DNA from: Rhynchopus euleeides
Taxonomy: Eukaryota; Euglenozoa; Diplonemea; Diplonemida; Diplonemidae
Reading direction: 5' to 3'
DNA: 64,000 nt
Assembly (NCBI GenBank): GCA_963210315.1
Contig: OY723282.1
Span: forward strand, 124,001 to 188,000
The position numbers and the translations under genes are program-made. The notes beneath the pieces are model-generated. The model did not search any database. It was not told the origin of the DNA and saw only the letters and a list, made by a program, of their open reading frames with translations. Below, piece by piece: positions 42,383 through 52,386 of this stretch; the first letter of the stretch is position 1, and every line of letters starts with the position of its first letter.

Positions 42383-42540
42383 GGGTGTCCCATTCAAAAA
42401 AACACCCGAAAAATATCACAACTTTGCTAAACTGGACCCAACTCCCCATACTCTTTTTTTCGCCTTTTTTCATCGAAATTCAGCGTTTTTTCCCCGATTT
42501 TTTTAAATTTTTTTGACAAAATTGGATATAATCGACACCC
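42383..42540. mobile_element. Small element ending TCGACACCCC, abutting AT palindromes
   Basis: Begins near CGGGTGTCCC and ends ATCGACACCCCCC. The right terminus matches the element at 29424-29581, and so does its length. Confidence 0.35.
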
Positions 42541-42625
42541 CCCATATACATGTATTATACATGTATAATAGTTGACATGCAAGTATTATACATGTATAAT
42601 ACATGTATATACTTGTACATACATC

Positions 42626-44637
42626 GGGCGTTATTGCGTTACCAGTAACGGTAATACCGTTATTTTTTCGGTAAAATAACTTACCGTTAATAACGTTCCA
42701 GAACGGCCGAATAACGTTATCCGAAAATCGGTAACGTTATTTTTCCGCGTTATACCGTTATCGATAACGGTAATACCGTTATTACCGTTATCAGGAACGG
42801 TAATAACGTTATCGGTAACGTTATTACCGTTATTACCGTTATCGGTAACGGTAATACCGTTATCAGTAACGGTAATAACGTTATCGGTAACGTTATTACC
42901 GTTATTACCGGTAATACCGCGTTATTTTCGGTATTTTTGGGCAACTTCTATAGGGGGACCCTTTTCGAATTTTTTTTTCGGGGTGGCCAGAATGGGCTGT
43001 TTTAGGCTATTTGAGGCCATTTTCGAGCAAATTTTTGGGTTTAGAGCCACGCAAAGGGTCTAAAATGGGCATGCCAATCTCAAAAAATGCTCAAAATTCC
43101 GAGAGATTTCAGATTTTTCGAATTTTTTGACCGAGAAAATTCTGACCCCAAAATGTGGTCCTTGTGGTCTGGAACTGTCCGTTGTCGAAGGAATTGGTGA
43201 AAAAATCGTGATTTTTGGCCTCTGGATCACCCATGCCGTCCCAAAAATCAAGCAAAAGAGGTTTGGTAGGTGCATTTTTGGGTGAACATGAGCCATTGTG
43301 CCAACCTGCTTGATTTCACCCGAAAATTGGAATCCGTTGAATATGGTTTCTGATGAAAATGTGAAAATTTTCGACCTTCTTCGCAGTTTTTGCCACTTCC
43401 TTGCCCCATCTTTCCCACCCAAAATCGAAGTACCGTGAATGGTGTTGTTGAAAGGTCCAAATTGCGTTGGTTGTGCGTAGTTCTGCCGAAATCGTGCACA
43501 CGTTGTGCATAGTGCATGTGTAACGCCATTTGCGACCAAAATGTAAATTTCCTGCACCCGAGCGTTGACGCTTCCACACACCCTTACAAACCCACTTGCC
43601 TGATGAAGGGGGTGGTGTGTAGAGCACGTTTGGCAGGGCTGAATGACACTTTCCGCGCGAAGGTCGTGTGCGTAATTAAAAAACGGTCCGAGGGCCGGAG
43701 GCCCGAGGCCTTTTTTTACCTGCACGAGGGTGCAATTGAGGCCGATACGGGGTGCAGATGATGGTTTCTTGCACAACCCAGTCATGTTTTGCACATCACG
43801 ACGAACTCGGAAATTCCTCATATTTGCACTCCAGGTCTCATATTTGCACTGGTGCAAATATGGGACCTGGAGTGCGTGCAAATAATGACTGGGGGGTGCA
43901 AGAAAGTTCAAATTGCGTAGTTCCTGCGTACTTCGTGCGTAGCCCGAGCGTACTTTGGGTAGTTCGTGCGTATATTGTGCGAAGCGTCTTTGACAGCACC
44001 AGTAACGGACTTTTGGAACGTAACTATTTTAGAACGGACCGGGAAAAAATGGGCACGTCGCTACTTCGCGCTACTTCGTCGCTCGTAACGAGTAAAAATA
44101 TCAGGTGGTTTATACACCGCCAATGTGAGGTGTGCGGGTGTATTCCTGAAGGATTCACTTCTGCGTCCACACTGAGTGATTTTGGAGTGATTTTCACTCC
44201 AAATTTCACTCCAGGAACATTGGATGCTGCAAGGTTGCAGGGGTTTCTGCAGTATTTGCCTTGAAAAAGCCAAAAAACATGATTTTTTCACGAAACTCGA
44301 CATGTCCGTGCGTTATTATCCAAAAAATGGTCCCAGGGGGGTATTCTGGAGCCATCTCCACCAAAAACTACACCATCCGCCCGCAAAATTGTCCGAATAA
44401 CGCAAGTTTTCATGAAAATAACGGAAAAATAACGCGTTATTTTAGGAGAAAACGTTTTCCAATTTTTTGACATCACGGAGTGGCCCCCTGGAGTGATATT
44501 TTACCCAAGAAAATTCTTTTAGGGGGGGTAGGGACCCGAGTTTCGGGTCAGATTCACCGGGAAATGCTGCCTTTTTTGGGGTCAAAAAATAACGCAAAAA
44601 TAACGTTATTACCGTTACTGGTAACGGAATAACGCCC
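42626..44637. mobile_element. 2.0-kb TIR element with GGGCGTTATT termini
   Basis: The left end GGGCGTTATTGCGTTACCAG, continuing TAACGGTAATACCGTTATTTTT, is mirrored at 44589-44637 with only a few mismatches. The left 300 bp is a dense run of GTTATTACCG/CGGTAATAAC palindromes. The interior has no recognisable transposase. Similarity of the two ends continues outward (TACATGTATA...CATACAT on both sides), so it is nested in, or part of, a larger AT-palindrome element whose CACCGTG end is at 44685. Confidence 0.65.
43821..43884. repeat. Near-perfect hairpin
   Basis: TTTGCACTCCAGGTCTCATA continues TTTGCAC and is followed after 2 bases by its complement GTGCAAATATGGGACCTGGA with small mismatches. 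Arms of about 29 bases. Confidence 0.7.
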
Positions 44638-46003
44638 AATGTATGCTTGTAGTTATACATGTAAAATTTACAAGATCCCACCGTGAAGTCGTGCACATTT
44701 TGACATTTTTGAGGATCGCGCCTGGGGGCAAATAAGTGCCAAAAACCGGTGAAACCAGGTCCAGATCGGTCCGGAACCGGTGTGCAGGGTCGATTTCCAC
44801 CCGAAAACCCTATTTTTTGGCCCAAAATCGCCTATGTGAATTTTTGTACCACCTTCTGTACCTGGAGGTGGTCCAAAAGGTGGTCCAGGAAGGGACGTCT
44901 TCCCCAAACCAGCTACGAACAGACCCCGTTCGTTGTATTTTTGACAAAAAATACTGGGGCTTTGGAACGGGTGTCACTTACTCAGCAGCACACACATCTC
45001 TTCGTGTAGAACCGGGCGGATTAAGAACCGGCGAGCAGTTCTTCCCTCAACCCTCCCTGCGCTCTACTCTGAGCCTCGGTCCACAGCTTTTCATCCCTCC
45101 TGACACAGAACACCAACTCCCAGGAAGCAGCCGCACTTGGAAGGCTCCATTGTCGTGCAATGCGTATCTCGGTGCTGTGGACAGGGTAGCCATACTAAAA
45201 TATTGCAAGGAAGGCACCCTCGTTCTGCTTCCGGGTCAGGGCGGGAGCCGCCCTTACAGGGTTAGTCCCCCGCAGCTGATGTGGTATCCATAATGACGTG
45301 CTCATCGACCATTATCACAATGCGTGTCGTTCGTGACAGGAGCAGCATGGATCCAAGTGTGTCCTTCTAAACGAAGGTCGTCCCAGGTCGGAAGAAGAGC
45401 CCTTCATGACTCATGAATGATAGCAGCAGCAGCTCTCTGTGCAGTGCCGCACGGCGGAGTCAGTCCAAGAGAGGAACGTGTTGAGGTTTCAGTGGTACCG
45501 TCCCTGACTACTGAAGGACGGCCAAAGTTGAGCAGACTTAGTCAGATGGTCCACTGTTTCCTGTTGGGATCCTTTCAGCTGCCTGTAACATGCGGAATGA
45601 TGGCAGCTCACGAGGGTGTCCAACGCTGCCCCCAGCTGCTCATCAAGATAAAAGGCCGATTGCGTGTCATGATCATCCCCCCATGGACAATTAAGACATC
45701 ACGCAGGCGTCGGCTAACACCGTCGATGCATTGTTGACGAAGAGCAGCTCTTCCAAGGTCCTTGGGTACGGCAGTGTCAGGCGCCCTTGCTCTTTTCCCA
45801 CCGCTTCCTCATAATGAGCGGTGCCCGTCTATTCCAGGCACCAAACCATTTTCTGACGATTGTAAAGCACAGAAATGTGCGAATTTGTGCATCAGCAGTG
45901 CGTCTCTTCGTACCCCACACCCCGTATTGGTATAGAGGCAGGGTATAAGATAGACTTTTTTTCTGGCGCCGTTTTCCGGTTTTTCTGGTTTTGAAAATTT
46001 TTC

Positions 46004-46030
46004 GCGCGCGCCTTCGGCGCGCGCGACCCG
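46004..46030. repeat. GC hairpin with UUCG tetraloop in hAT copy 1
   Basis: CGCGCGCGCC-TTCG-GCGCGCGCG: a stem of about 10-11 bp closed by C-UUCG-G, the most stable tetraloop class. Conserved in the second copy at about 61070-61096. Confidence 0.75.
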
Positions 46031-46634
46031 CGCAAACCCTCCCAGAATCTGAGAGGGCCCGGTGCCTGCGCGCGTCCTGTCGTACTGAGGCTGCTTGGTG
46101 GGGCAGGCGCAGCAGCTGCTTTGAAAGTTTGGACTCTCGGTCAAAAAACCAGTCTGGTGCAATTTTCTTACGCAGGGGGGCGGAGCCCCAGCCGCCGGAG
46201 GCCACGGTAGTGAACATCTGTTCCCTACAGTCTGGATTCGCTTGTAAGTAGGAAGGCTTCGCTGTATCGCAGCCCGGCCAGCAGGAGATCACTGGTCCTT
46301 GAGGGTTCAACCTTCAGGGTGGAGGAGGACGGGGGAGCGACCACTCGTGACAGGTGTGCGTTGTGGGTGAAGTGGGTGCACGACAGAATGGCCAAAGGGT
46401 CCACGAGATCTCTGCACACATTCCGTTATCGAGGAGATGGGCACCTAGCTGTGACGACAGGCAACAAACAAATCTCATCTGTTAGTTGCCCCCAATAGGC
46501 TTGGCGACCTTCAAGACTGCTTGAAAGTCGTTCGTGTTCTCGTCTCAGCCCTCCAGACAAGCAGATCTGTCTCGAGTTGGTGGGCTGTCGCCATGTATTC
46601 GATGGCACCGAGTGACGCTGCACAGAGGCAGACG

Positions 46635-46686
46635 ACACGGTGTACTCCAGCGGAGGTTACCCTACCTCCGCTGGAGTACACCGTGT
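46635..46686. repeat. 52-bp palindrome nested in hAT copy 1
   Basis: ACACGGTGTACTCCAGCGGA followed by GGT, six loop bases and the exact complement. The second hAT copy has the same hairpin with one mismatch (about 60387-60437). Confidence 0.85.
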
Positions 46687-47405
46687 GTCTCCCATGAGTC
46701 TCAACTAGCGAGAGTCTTAGCGTAAATCAGCTGGAAAATAGACTCCCGTCTCCAGCACAGACTGCAGTCTTAGACTCCCTCTTAGACACTCGCTAGGGTG
46801 GCTGGAGTCCACCATGTGTGCACCTTCAAAACAAAAGAGACCTGCATGACGAGGGCATCACCACCCACCGGGCCCCACCGGGCCACCCGCTAGGTCCATT
46901 TTTCTCCTCCGCTTCTCTGCCTTCTTTGGACTATTTGAGCTCTGTGCGGATCACGATGGGGTCACTTTCTATTTTTTTATGGCGTTTTTTCTGACTGTTT
47001 TACTGTCCCAAAGTCACAAAAAACCGCCAAAAATGAGACCGACCTTTTTTTTTTTTCCCCAGAAAACCGGGAACCGGGAAACCCTGGTTTTGAAAACCGG
47101 AAAACCAGACCTATCTTATCCCCTGTATAGAGCACCTCTTTGTGAAGGTGGGGTGGTTCGTTGAGCAACAAGGTGCCAGTGGCCACCTTTTGTACCACCT
47201 CCAGGTACAGAAGGTGGTACAAAAATTCACATAGGCGATTTTGGGCCAAAAAATGGGGTTTTCGGGTGGAAATCGACCCGGCACACCGGTTCCGGACCGA
47301 TCTGGACCTGGTTTCACCGGTTTTTGGCACTTATTTGCCTCCAGGCGCGATCCTCAAAAATCCTCAAAATGTGCACTTTTTTGGCTGGCGTTGACCCCCC
47401 CTAGG

Positions 47406-48366
47406 CACACAGGGTATGCGAATCGTATTCTCGCATGCGAGAATTATTCTCGCACGGATTCTCGCATGATTCTCGCATGCGAGAATGATTCTCGCATGAT
47501 GCGAGAATGGGTAGACAAGGCAGTAGGTCAAGGAAACTGTCTCCTTTTCACTATATTCGACTCGCACCCAGCATCACGCCTTCAATTCTCCAAGTAGTCT
47601 GCCACCTGAAGGCAGTTGGAGGCAGTTTGGGTGGTGTAGCCGTCACGCGACGTGTTCAAGCCTGTCCACATATTGACACGGAGGTGGTTCTCACAGGGTA
47701 TTTTGAGGGTTTCTCCCCTCGACGATGAGGGGGCCAGGGATGCAATTTTTACTGTTTTTCACAAGGATGTTGTCGGGAGGAGTTCAAGGCCTACCTGGTC
47801 CTGAGTGCGGCACACCTTGTTGCCGACACCCCCTTGGCCTTCTGGAAGAAAGCCAAGGCAGCCCTCCTCCCCGCCTTTGGCCGTACGTGGTGGAGTGTCT
47901 GCAGACCTGGCTGAGTATGACGAACGTGGACTGCATCTTCAGCATCACCACCGCGGGGGAAGAAAGACGAGCACGCGTATCGCCAGATGAGGACACCGGC
48001 AAGTTGTGCCTGAGGCAGGCAGGTGGTGTGCTGGGGTTCACGGGTGGTGGGTACCCCCTCTCGCCTGCAGGATAGCACTGGAGAACATGGCGACAGCCAC
48101 AGTGAAAACGAAGACCGTGGATGACATCGATATGAACACCGACATCGTCTGATATCCCCACGTGCACCAGTGAGGTCAGGGTGCGAGTGGGTGGGGTTGC
48201 GTGAGGGTAGAACTGGGAAAAAATCCATTCTCGCATATTCTCGCATATGCGAGAATCATGCGAGAATGTGCGAGAATCGTGCGAGAATGTGCGAGACATG
48301 CGAGAATTTCATCAAATTCTCGCACATGCGAGAATGTGCGAGAATACGATTCGCATACCCTGTGTG
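47406..48366. mobile_element. 961-bp TIR element between CCTAGG hexamers
   Basis: The ends CACACAGGGTATGCGAATCG and its exact complement continue into subterminal GCGAGAAT repeats in both orientations. CCTAGG lies immediately outside both ends (47400-47405 and 48367-48372). The interior holds a decayed hAT transposase C-terminus. Confidence 0.75.
47777..48040 (+). pseudogene. Remnant of an hAT transposase C-terminal (dimerisation) region
   Basis: From 47777 one frame reads EEFKAYLVLSAAHLVADTPL then AFWKKAKAALLPAFGRT. After about 47880 the sense continues in another frame as VVECLQTWLSMTNVDCIFSI then TTAGEERRARVSPDED. The order D-P-L-x-F-W-K, then S-x-x-x-x-D-x-I-F-S-x-x-x-A-G, then R-x-R-x-S-P-D matches the hAT C-terminal consensus. 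A one-base shift separates the halves and no N-terminal or RNase-H-like part is present. Confidence 0.5.
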
Positions 48367-48372
48367 CCTAGG

Positions 48373-49350
48373 GCAGTGATAGAAAATACGTAAAAAAACG
48401 TTCAACGTATTTGAACGTTCAACGTATTTTTAAAAAAATGCGTCGAAGTTGAACGTTTTTTTGGCTTTTGGGCGTTTTCACCCACTGGGTGCACTCTCCA
48501 CATGAAATCCCCCCTAGCAGTAGGGGGTGGGCCCCCTGCACACACTAAAGGGGACACCGGTGGGATGGAGAGTGTCACGCGTGGCGAAAAGGCGGTGAAA
48601 ACGGGGTTCTGTAGTCCGAGAAGGGGCGGGACCCGGAAAGGGGTGGTTGGTACCCCCTCTTTTCAGGGTTGACTAACTCCGGAAAAGCGGGGGTACCAAC
48701 CCCCTCTCGACGTATCTCCCAGTTTTACCCCACTCGACCGGCTGGAGTCCGTCGTGTAGAGGAAGTGGATGGCCGAACGTGAGCTGGATTTAGACCGTCG
48801 TGAGACAGGGTGGTTTTACCCGACTGAGAGAGAACACCTCGAGCCGGCGTATGTCGACAGCAATATGGGGAACTCCCATTTCAGTCCCTGGTATCTACGT
48901 GTCCGAGCGGACAGTGCCGTGATGCTCCCACTGGATGGATTATGGCTGAACGCCTCTAAGCCAGAACCCAGTCTAGAGACATACGTGACTTGCCAGAACC
49001 CAGTGGGATATCCCGCATGGGAGAACCGTATGGGATATCCCATCTGCAGGGGTTCACCTCAACTGCACCAGCCCGCTTCATGGAGCAAAGGACAAGGGAT
49101 GCTGTCGACTGCATCGCGAAGCAAGTCGCTGTAAAATCGTGCTCCAAGGACGTCTTCCGCACGGTTGTCGTTGGTGCCACCAACTCGCCCTTGCTCTGCT
49201 TGAGGAAAGGTGGGTTTGTGACTGGTGGCCCCTGCAGACGGTAGGCAATGTGAGAAACGTTCAAATACGCTGAACGTTCAACGTATTTGAACGTTCAACG
49301 TATTTTTAAAATCGGGATTCTGAAAAATACGCGTATTTTGCCTTCACTGC
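48373..49350. mobile_element. 978-bp TIR element between CCTAGG hexamers
   Basis: The left end GCAGTGATAGAAAATACG and right end CGTATTTTGCCTTCACTGC are inverted with a small gap. Both sides carry AACGTTCAACGTATTTGAAC repeats. CCTAGG is at 48367-48372 (shared with the preceding element) and 49351-49356. The interior has no recognisable protein. Confidence 0.7.
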
Positions 49351-49356
49351 CCTAGG

Positions 49357-50250
49357 GGGGGGGGGGCGCAGAAACAGACACCGCTGCATGCTGACTGCAC
49401 CGTGACTGATTCTCACCCTCTTGACACTAAAGGCGCGAGGCGCCTGCAGCGGGAATGGCACATTACTCAATGACAAATGCACGGCACGGCTGACATGCAC
49501 CGGTGTGATGGAAGCCGCAATGAGCCACACTTTCCAGTGAGCGTGACCTCTCGCTTCGGAACTGTCCATTCATCGGGCTCGACAGATCGACTTCAACACA
49601 CACACACACACGGATTCGGTTTCTATTTTGTTCAGTGCAGGATGCACCACCGAGCAAACTACGCCGATACCCCACACACCCCACACCACCCCTCCCCCCC
49701 CCCCCCGCACAGCTCCGCCTCTCAGTTCAACAACTGCTTCGAATCGGCCACATGAAGGGCAACTCTGAGCAAGCCCCTGGAAGGGGGTGCTTTTGCAGTC
49801 CCCCCGGGGAGGCTATGTTGTCCCAAAGGGCAATTGAATGACCGGGATGAGAGGCGTAGGTGCTGCGTTGCTTCCGTGGGGGGGGGGGGGGGGGGGCGTG
49901 GGGAGGAGTGGAGTGGGTGTGTGTGAGGCGATGCAGTGGCGTGCCTCCTGATTTATATATTGGGGTATTTTTTCACTTCTTTTTAAATTTTTTTCAATCT
50001 TTTTGGCCAGCGTGTTGCAGAAATGGCCCAATGCGAACACCCCCCCCCCCCCCCCTCTGGACCCACTAGTTGCTTGGGTGAACCCGACGCGCTCCCCACG
50101 CACCGCACACACCCGCCTCCCGATCTTCGGCAATATTTCCCCGACATCGTCCTCCTTTCACTATAATAAGAGAAACACCCTGCCCAGCAACTGCAAAAAA
50201 AAGGCAGACTGGTGCCCCTGAAAGGGCCGATTTACGTAGTTTTTTAACTA
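49357..50250. other. Intergenic, no gene recognised
   Basis: A G run, then ordinary sequence with a (CA)n patch (about 49594-49608), C/G runs (49686-49708, 49877-49896, 50038-50055) and only short frames. Confidence 0.45.
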
Positions 50251-50635
50251 CCGTATTCGGAAAAATACTGGAACGGAATAATGTTCCAAGTTCCGGCCGA
50301 GACCCCATCTGTTCCAGTTATTTTCCGTTCCAGAATTGTTTTGGGGGGTCTGCGCGGACTTGGCCGTTTTCTGAGAGTCGGGTACTTTCCCAAGGGTATG
50401 TTGGGCCCACCATCCTCCACCATGGCATGGGGTGGGGTGAGGTGGGATTTCGGACATGTGCCCCAAAAACTGACAAGTACCCGTCAATTTCCCCCATATT
50501 CTAATTCTGGAACGGAAAAATACTGGAACGGAATAATGTTCCAAGTTTCGAAAATCCGGGTTTGTTCCAGTTATTTTCCGTTCCAGAAAAAATCCGTTCC
50601 AGCATTTTTCCGTTCCAGTATTTTTCCGAATACGG
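50251..50635. mobile_element. 385-bp TA-flanked MITE related to the 345-bp family
   Basis: The ends CCGTATTCGGAAAAATACTG and CAGTATTTTTCCGAATACGG are exact complements, with TA outside (50249-50250 and 50636-50637). The terminal CCGTAT and the internal TGGAACGGAA words parallel the 345-bp element's CCGTATACG and TGGAACG, so the two are sister families. Confidence 0.75.
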
Positions 50636-50641
50636 TATTTA

Positions 50642-50826
50642 TTGCGATAAAAAAAAGTGGACTTTATTTTACGAGCCACACAGATTGGGAATCCGAGGGC
50701 AAAAATACTTCCCGAGCGAAGCGAGGGGAGTATGTCTGATTATTTCCCGAGCGAAGCGAGGGGAATATGTGTTGCCCGAGGGTTTCCAAGGTGTGGCGAG
50801 TAGATAAACGCCACTTTTTATCGCAA
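50642..50826. mobile_element. 185-bp TA-flanked MITE
   Basis: The ends TTGCGATAAAAA and TTTTTATCGCAA are flanked by TA (50640-50641 and 50827-50828). The interior contains a doubled CCCGAGCGAAGCGAGGGGA. It starts only 4 bases beyond the preceding element's TA. Confidence 0.65.
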
Positions 50827-50918
50827 TACGAAATACTATCCTTTCCGTTTGCTTCACTCACTTGCTACAGGAAAACATGAAGGGAAAAAGAACCTTGTTG
50901 TTTTGTTGACCGCTTCCA

Positions 50919-51547
50919 CCTTTTATTATCGAGGGTCAACTCCAGCTTGTTGATGTTTCGGATCTCTCTATCCTCAACATCCTTTACCACACACGTAAGG
51001 TTGTTCCAACATATTGATAGACATCTTTCGGTATGCACATCCATCAAGATAATACATACCGTATACGTAAATATTTTGGAACGTAAATATTATGGAACGT
51101 AAATATTATGGAACGTAAATATTTTGGAACGCTGGTGGGTTGGCGTTCCAGATTTTTTTCGTTCCATAATATTTACAGGGCTTTCTGCGACTCGGGGACT
51201 TGGACCAGGTGATCGGACGGCATACAGAGTCCCTGACGGGACCTACTCGTGCACTTTTCGCGCGATTCCTGACGCAAGCCGTCCTCACCACCGAGTCCCC
51301 AACTGGCCCTGTAAATATTATGGAACGTAAATATTATGGAACGGACCGGCCAAAAATGGGCCCGTTCCATAATATTTACGTTCCATAATATTTACGTATA
51401 CGGTATATGCATTGGCATGCACCTGATACCTCGTCTGCGATGGGACATATCGAGAAGCCAGGCGGTCCGTGGATTGTCATTAGTTGCCGCCTGGCTCGAT
51501 CGATATTGAGGACATACAGGTGGCCCATAGAGAAGACTTGTCATCCC
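50919..51547 (+). repeat. Segmental duplicate (occupied copy) of 52107-52386
   Basis: The flanks of the 345-bp element match the uninterrupted sequence at 52107-52386, from the TTATTATCGAGGGTCAACTC boundary to GACTTGTCATCCC, beyond which the two diverge. Confidence 0.85.
51059..51403 (+). mobile_element. 345-bp TA-flanked MITE, copy 4, with known empty site
   Basis: Identical termini and length to the other three copies. TA at 51057-51058 and 51404-51405. Removing the element plus one TA gives exactly the sequence at 52231-52255 (AATACATATATGCATTGG). Confidence 0.92.
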
Positions 51548-51959
51548 GGGGGAGGGTGGTGGGATAACCCGTAGATGCAGTCTTCTCGCAACGCTTTGTT
51601 GTTCATATTGACCCCGAAAGGTCATGTACCACGGATCACTACACATGTGAATTATTTCCATCTGTGATTTTCATCATGCTATTGGAAAGGACACATCGCC
51701 CGAATTTGCGAAACGTCAAAGTGAAGCAAGCAAAGCCCCTTCCTTCCGTCATCATAGGTGGGCGGTCAAAAGCCTATTTTTTAAAGGTTTGGAGTGTGAT
51801 GTCACGATGCGCAGCACTCCGAGAGCTGCCGATCTTTGTTTGTTTGGAATATGCTAGTCTCCTGTATCAGATGTAGGTGTTGCAGAAGGGAACAGATCCA
51901 TCATGGGAGGAACGAAGTGTCGGTGAGTTCACAGGATCCTGCAGGGCGGGTGGGAGGTC

Positions 51960-52110
51960 GAAAAACTATTTGGTTCTGTACCGAGGTACGTTGATCGAAC
52001 CAAATGCGGGTTCTCCAACCCGGTCGTGGAGGTTGACTAGCCGATAATAAAAGAACCTTCAATTCCGGCTTTCCCTCAAAATGTGGGTGCCTGCATTGAA
52101 AGTTACCTTT
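51960..52110 (+). repeat. 151-bp dispersed repeat, copy 1
   Basis: Matches 58629-58779 base for base as far as I can read (AAAAACTATTTGGTTCTGTA to GAAAGTTACCTTT). One edge is a T-rich run in the second copy. Confidence 0.8.
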
Positions 52111-52386
52111 ATTATCGAGGGTCAACTCCAGCTTGTTGATGTTTCGGATCTCTCTATCCTCAACATCCTTTACCACACACGTAAGGTTGTTCCAACATAT
52201 TGATAGACATCTTTCGGTATGCACATCCATCAAGATAATACATATATGCATTGGCATGCACCTGATACCTCGTCTGCGATGGGACATATCGAGAAGCCAG
52301 GCGGTCCGTGGATTGTCATTAGTTGCCGCCTGGCTCGATCGATATTGAGGACATACAGGTGGCCCATAGAGAAGACTTGTCATCCC
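52107..52386 (+). repeat. Segmental duplicate (empty-site copy)
   Basis: The unoccupied version of the 50919-51547 segment. The insertion TA is at 52243-52244. Confidence 0.85.

Larger units (their letters stand above)
45939..47125 (+). mobile_element. hAT-like non-autonomous element, copy 1
   Basis: The ends are CAGGGTATAAGATAG and CTATCTTATCCCCTG. They are flanked by TATAGAGG on the left and TATAGAGC on the right, a 7-of-8 match to the 8-bp target duplication typical of hAT elements. CAGGG termini are also typical. No intact transposase. A copy of almost the same length lies inverted at 59962-61154. Confidence 0.75.
44691..47376. mobile_element. 2.7-kb TIR element (arms about 195 bp) carrying a nested hAT-like element
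   Basis: The ends GTGCACATTTTGA and TCAAAATGTGCAC start arms at 44691-44891 and 47181-47376 that are inverted copies of each other; for example GGTCCAGATCGGTCCGGAAC pairs with GTTCCGGACCGATCTGGACC with one gap-free alignment. The interior (44.9-45.9 kb) has only broken frames. The 45939-47125 element lies inside. Confidence 0.7.

Noticed and set aside
47398..48374. 8-bp hAT target duplication directly outside CAGGGTATGCG at 47410/48360
   Set aside because: The flanking octamers (TAGGCACA and TGTGCCTA) are reverse complements, not direct repeats, so they belong to the terminal repeat itself.
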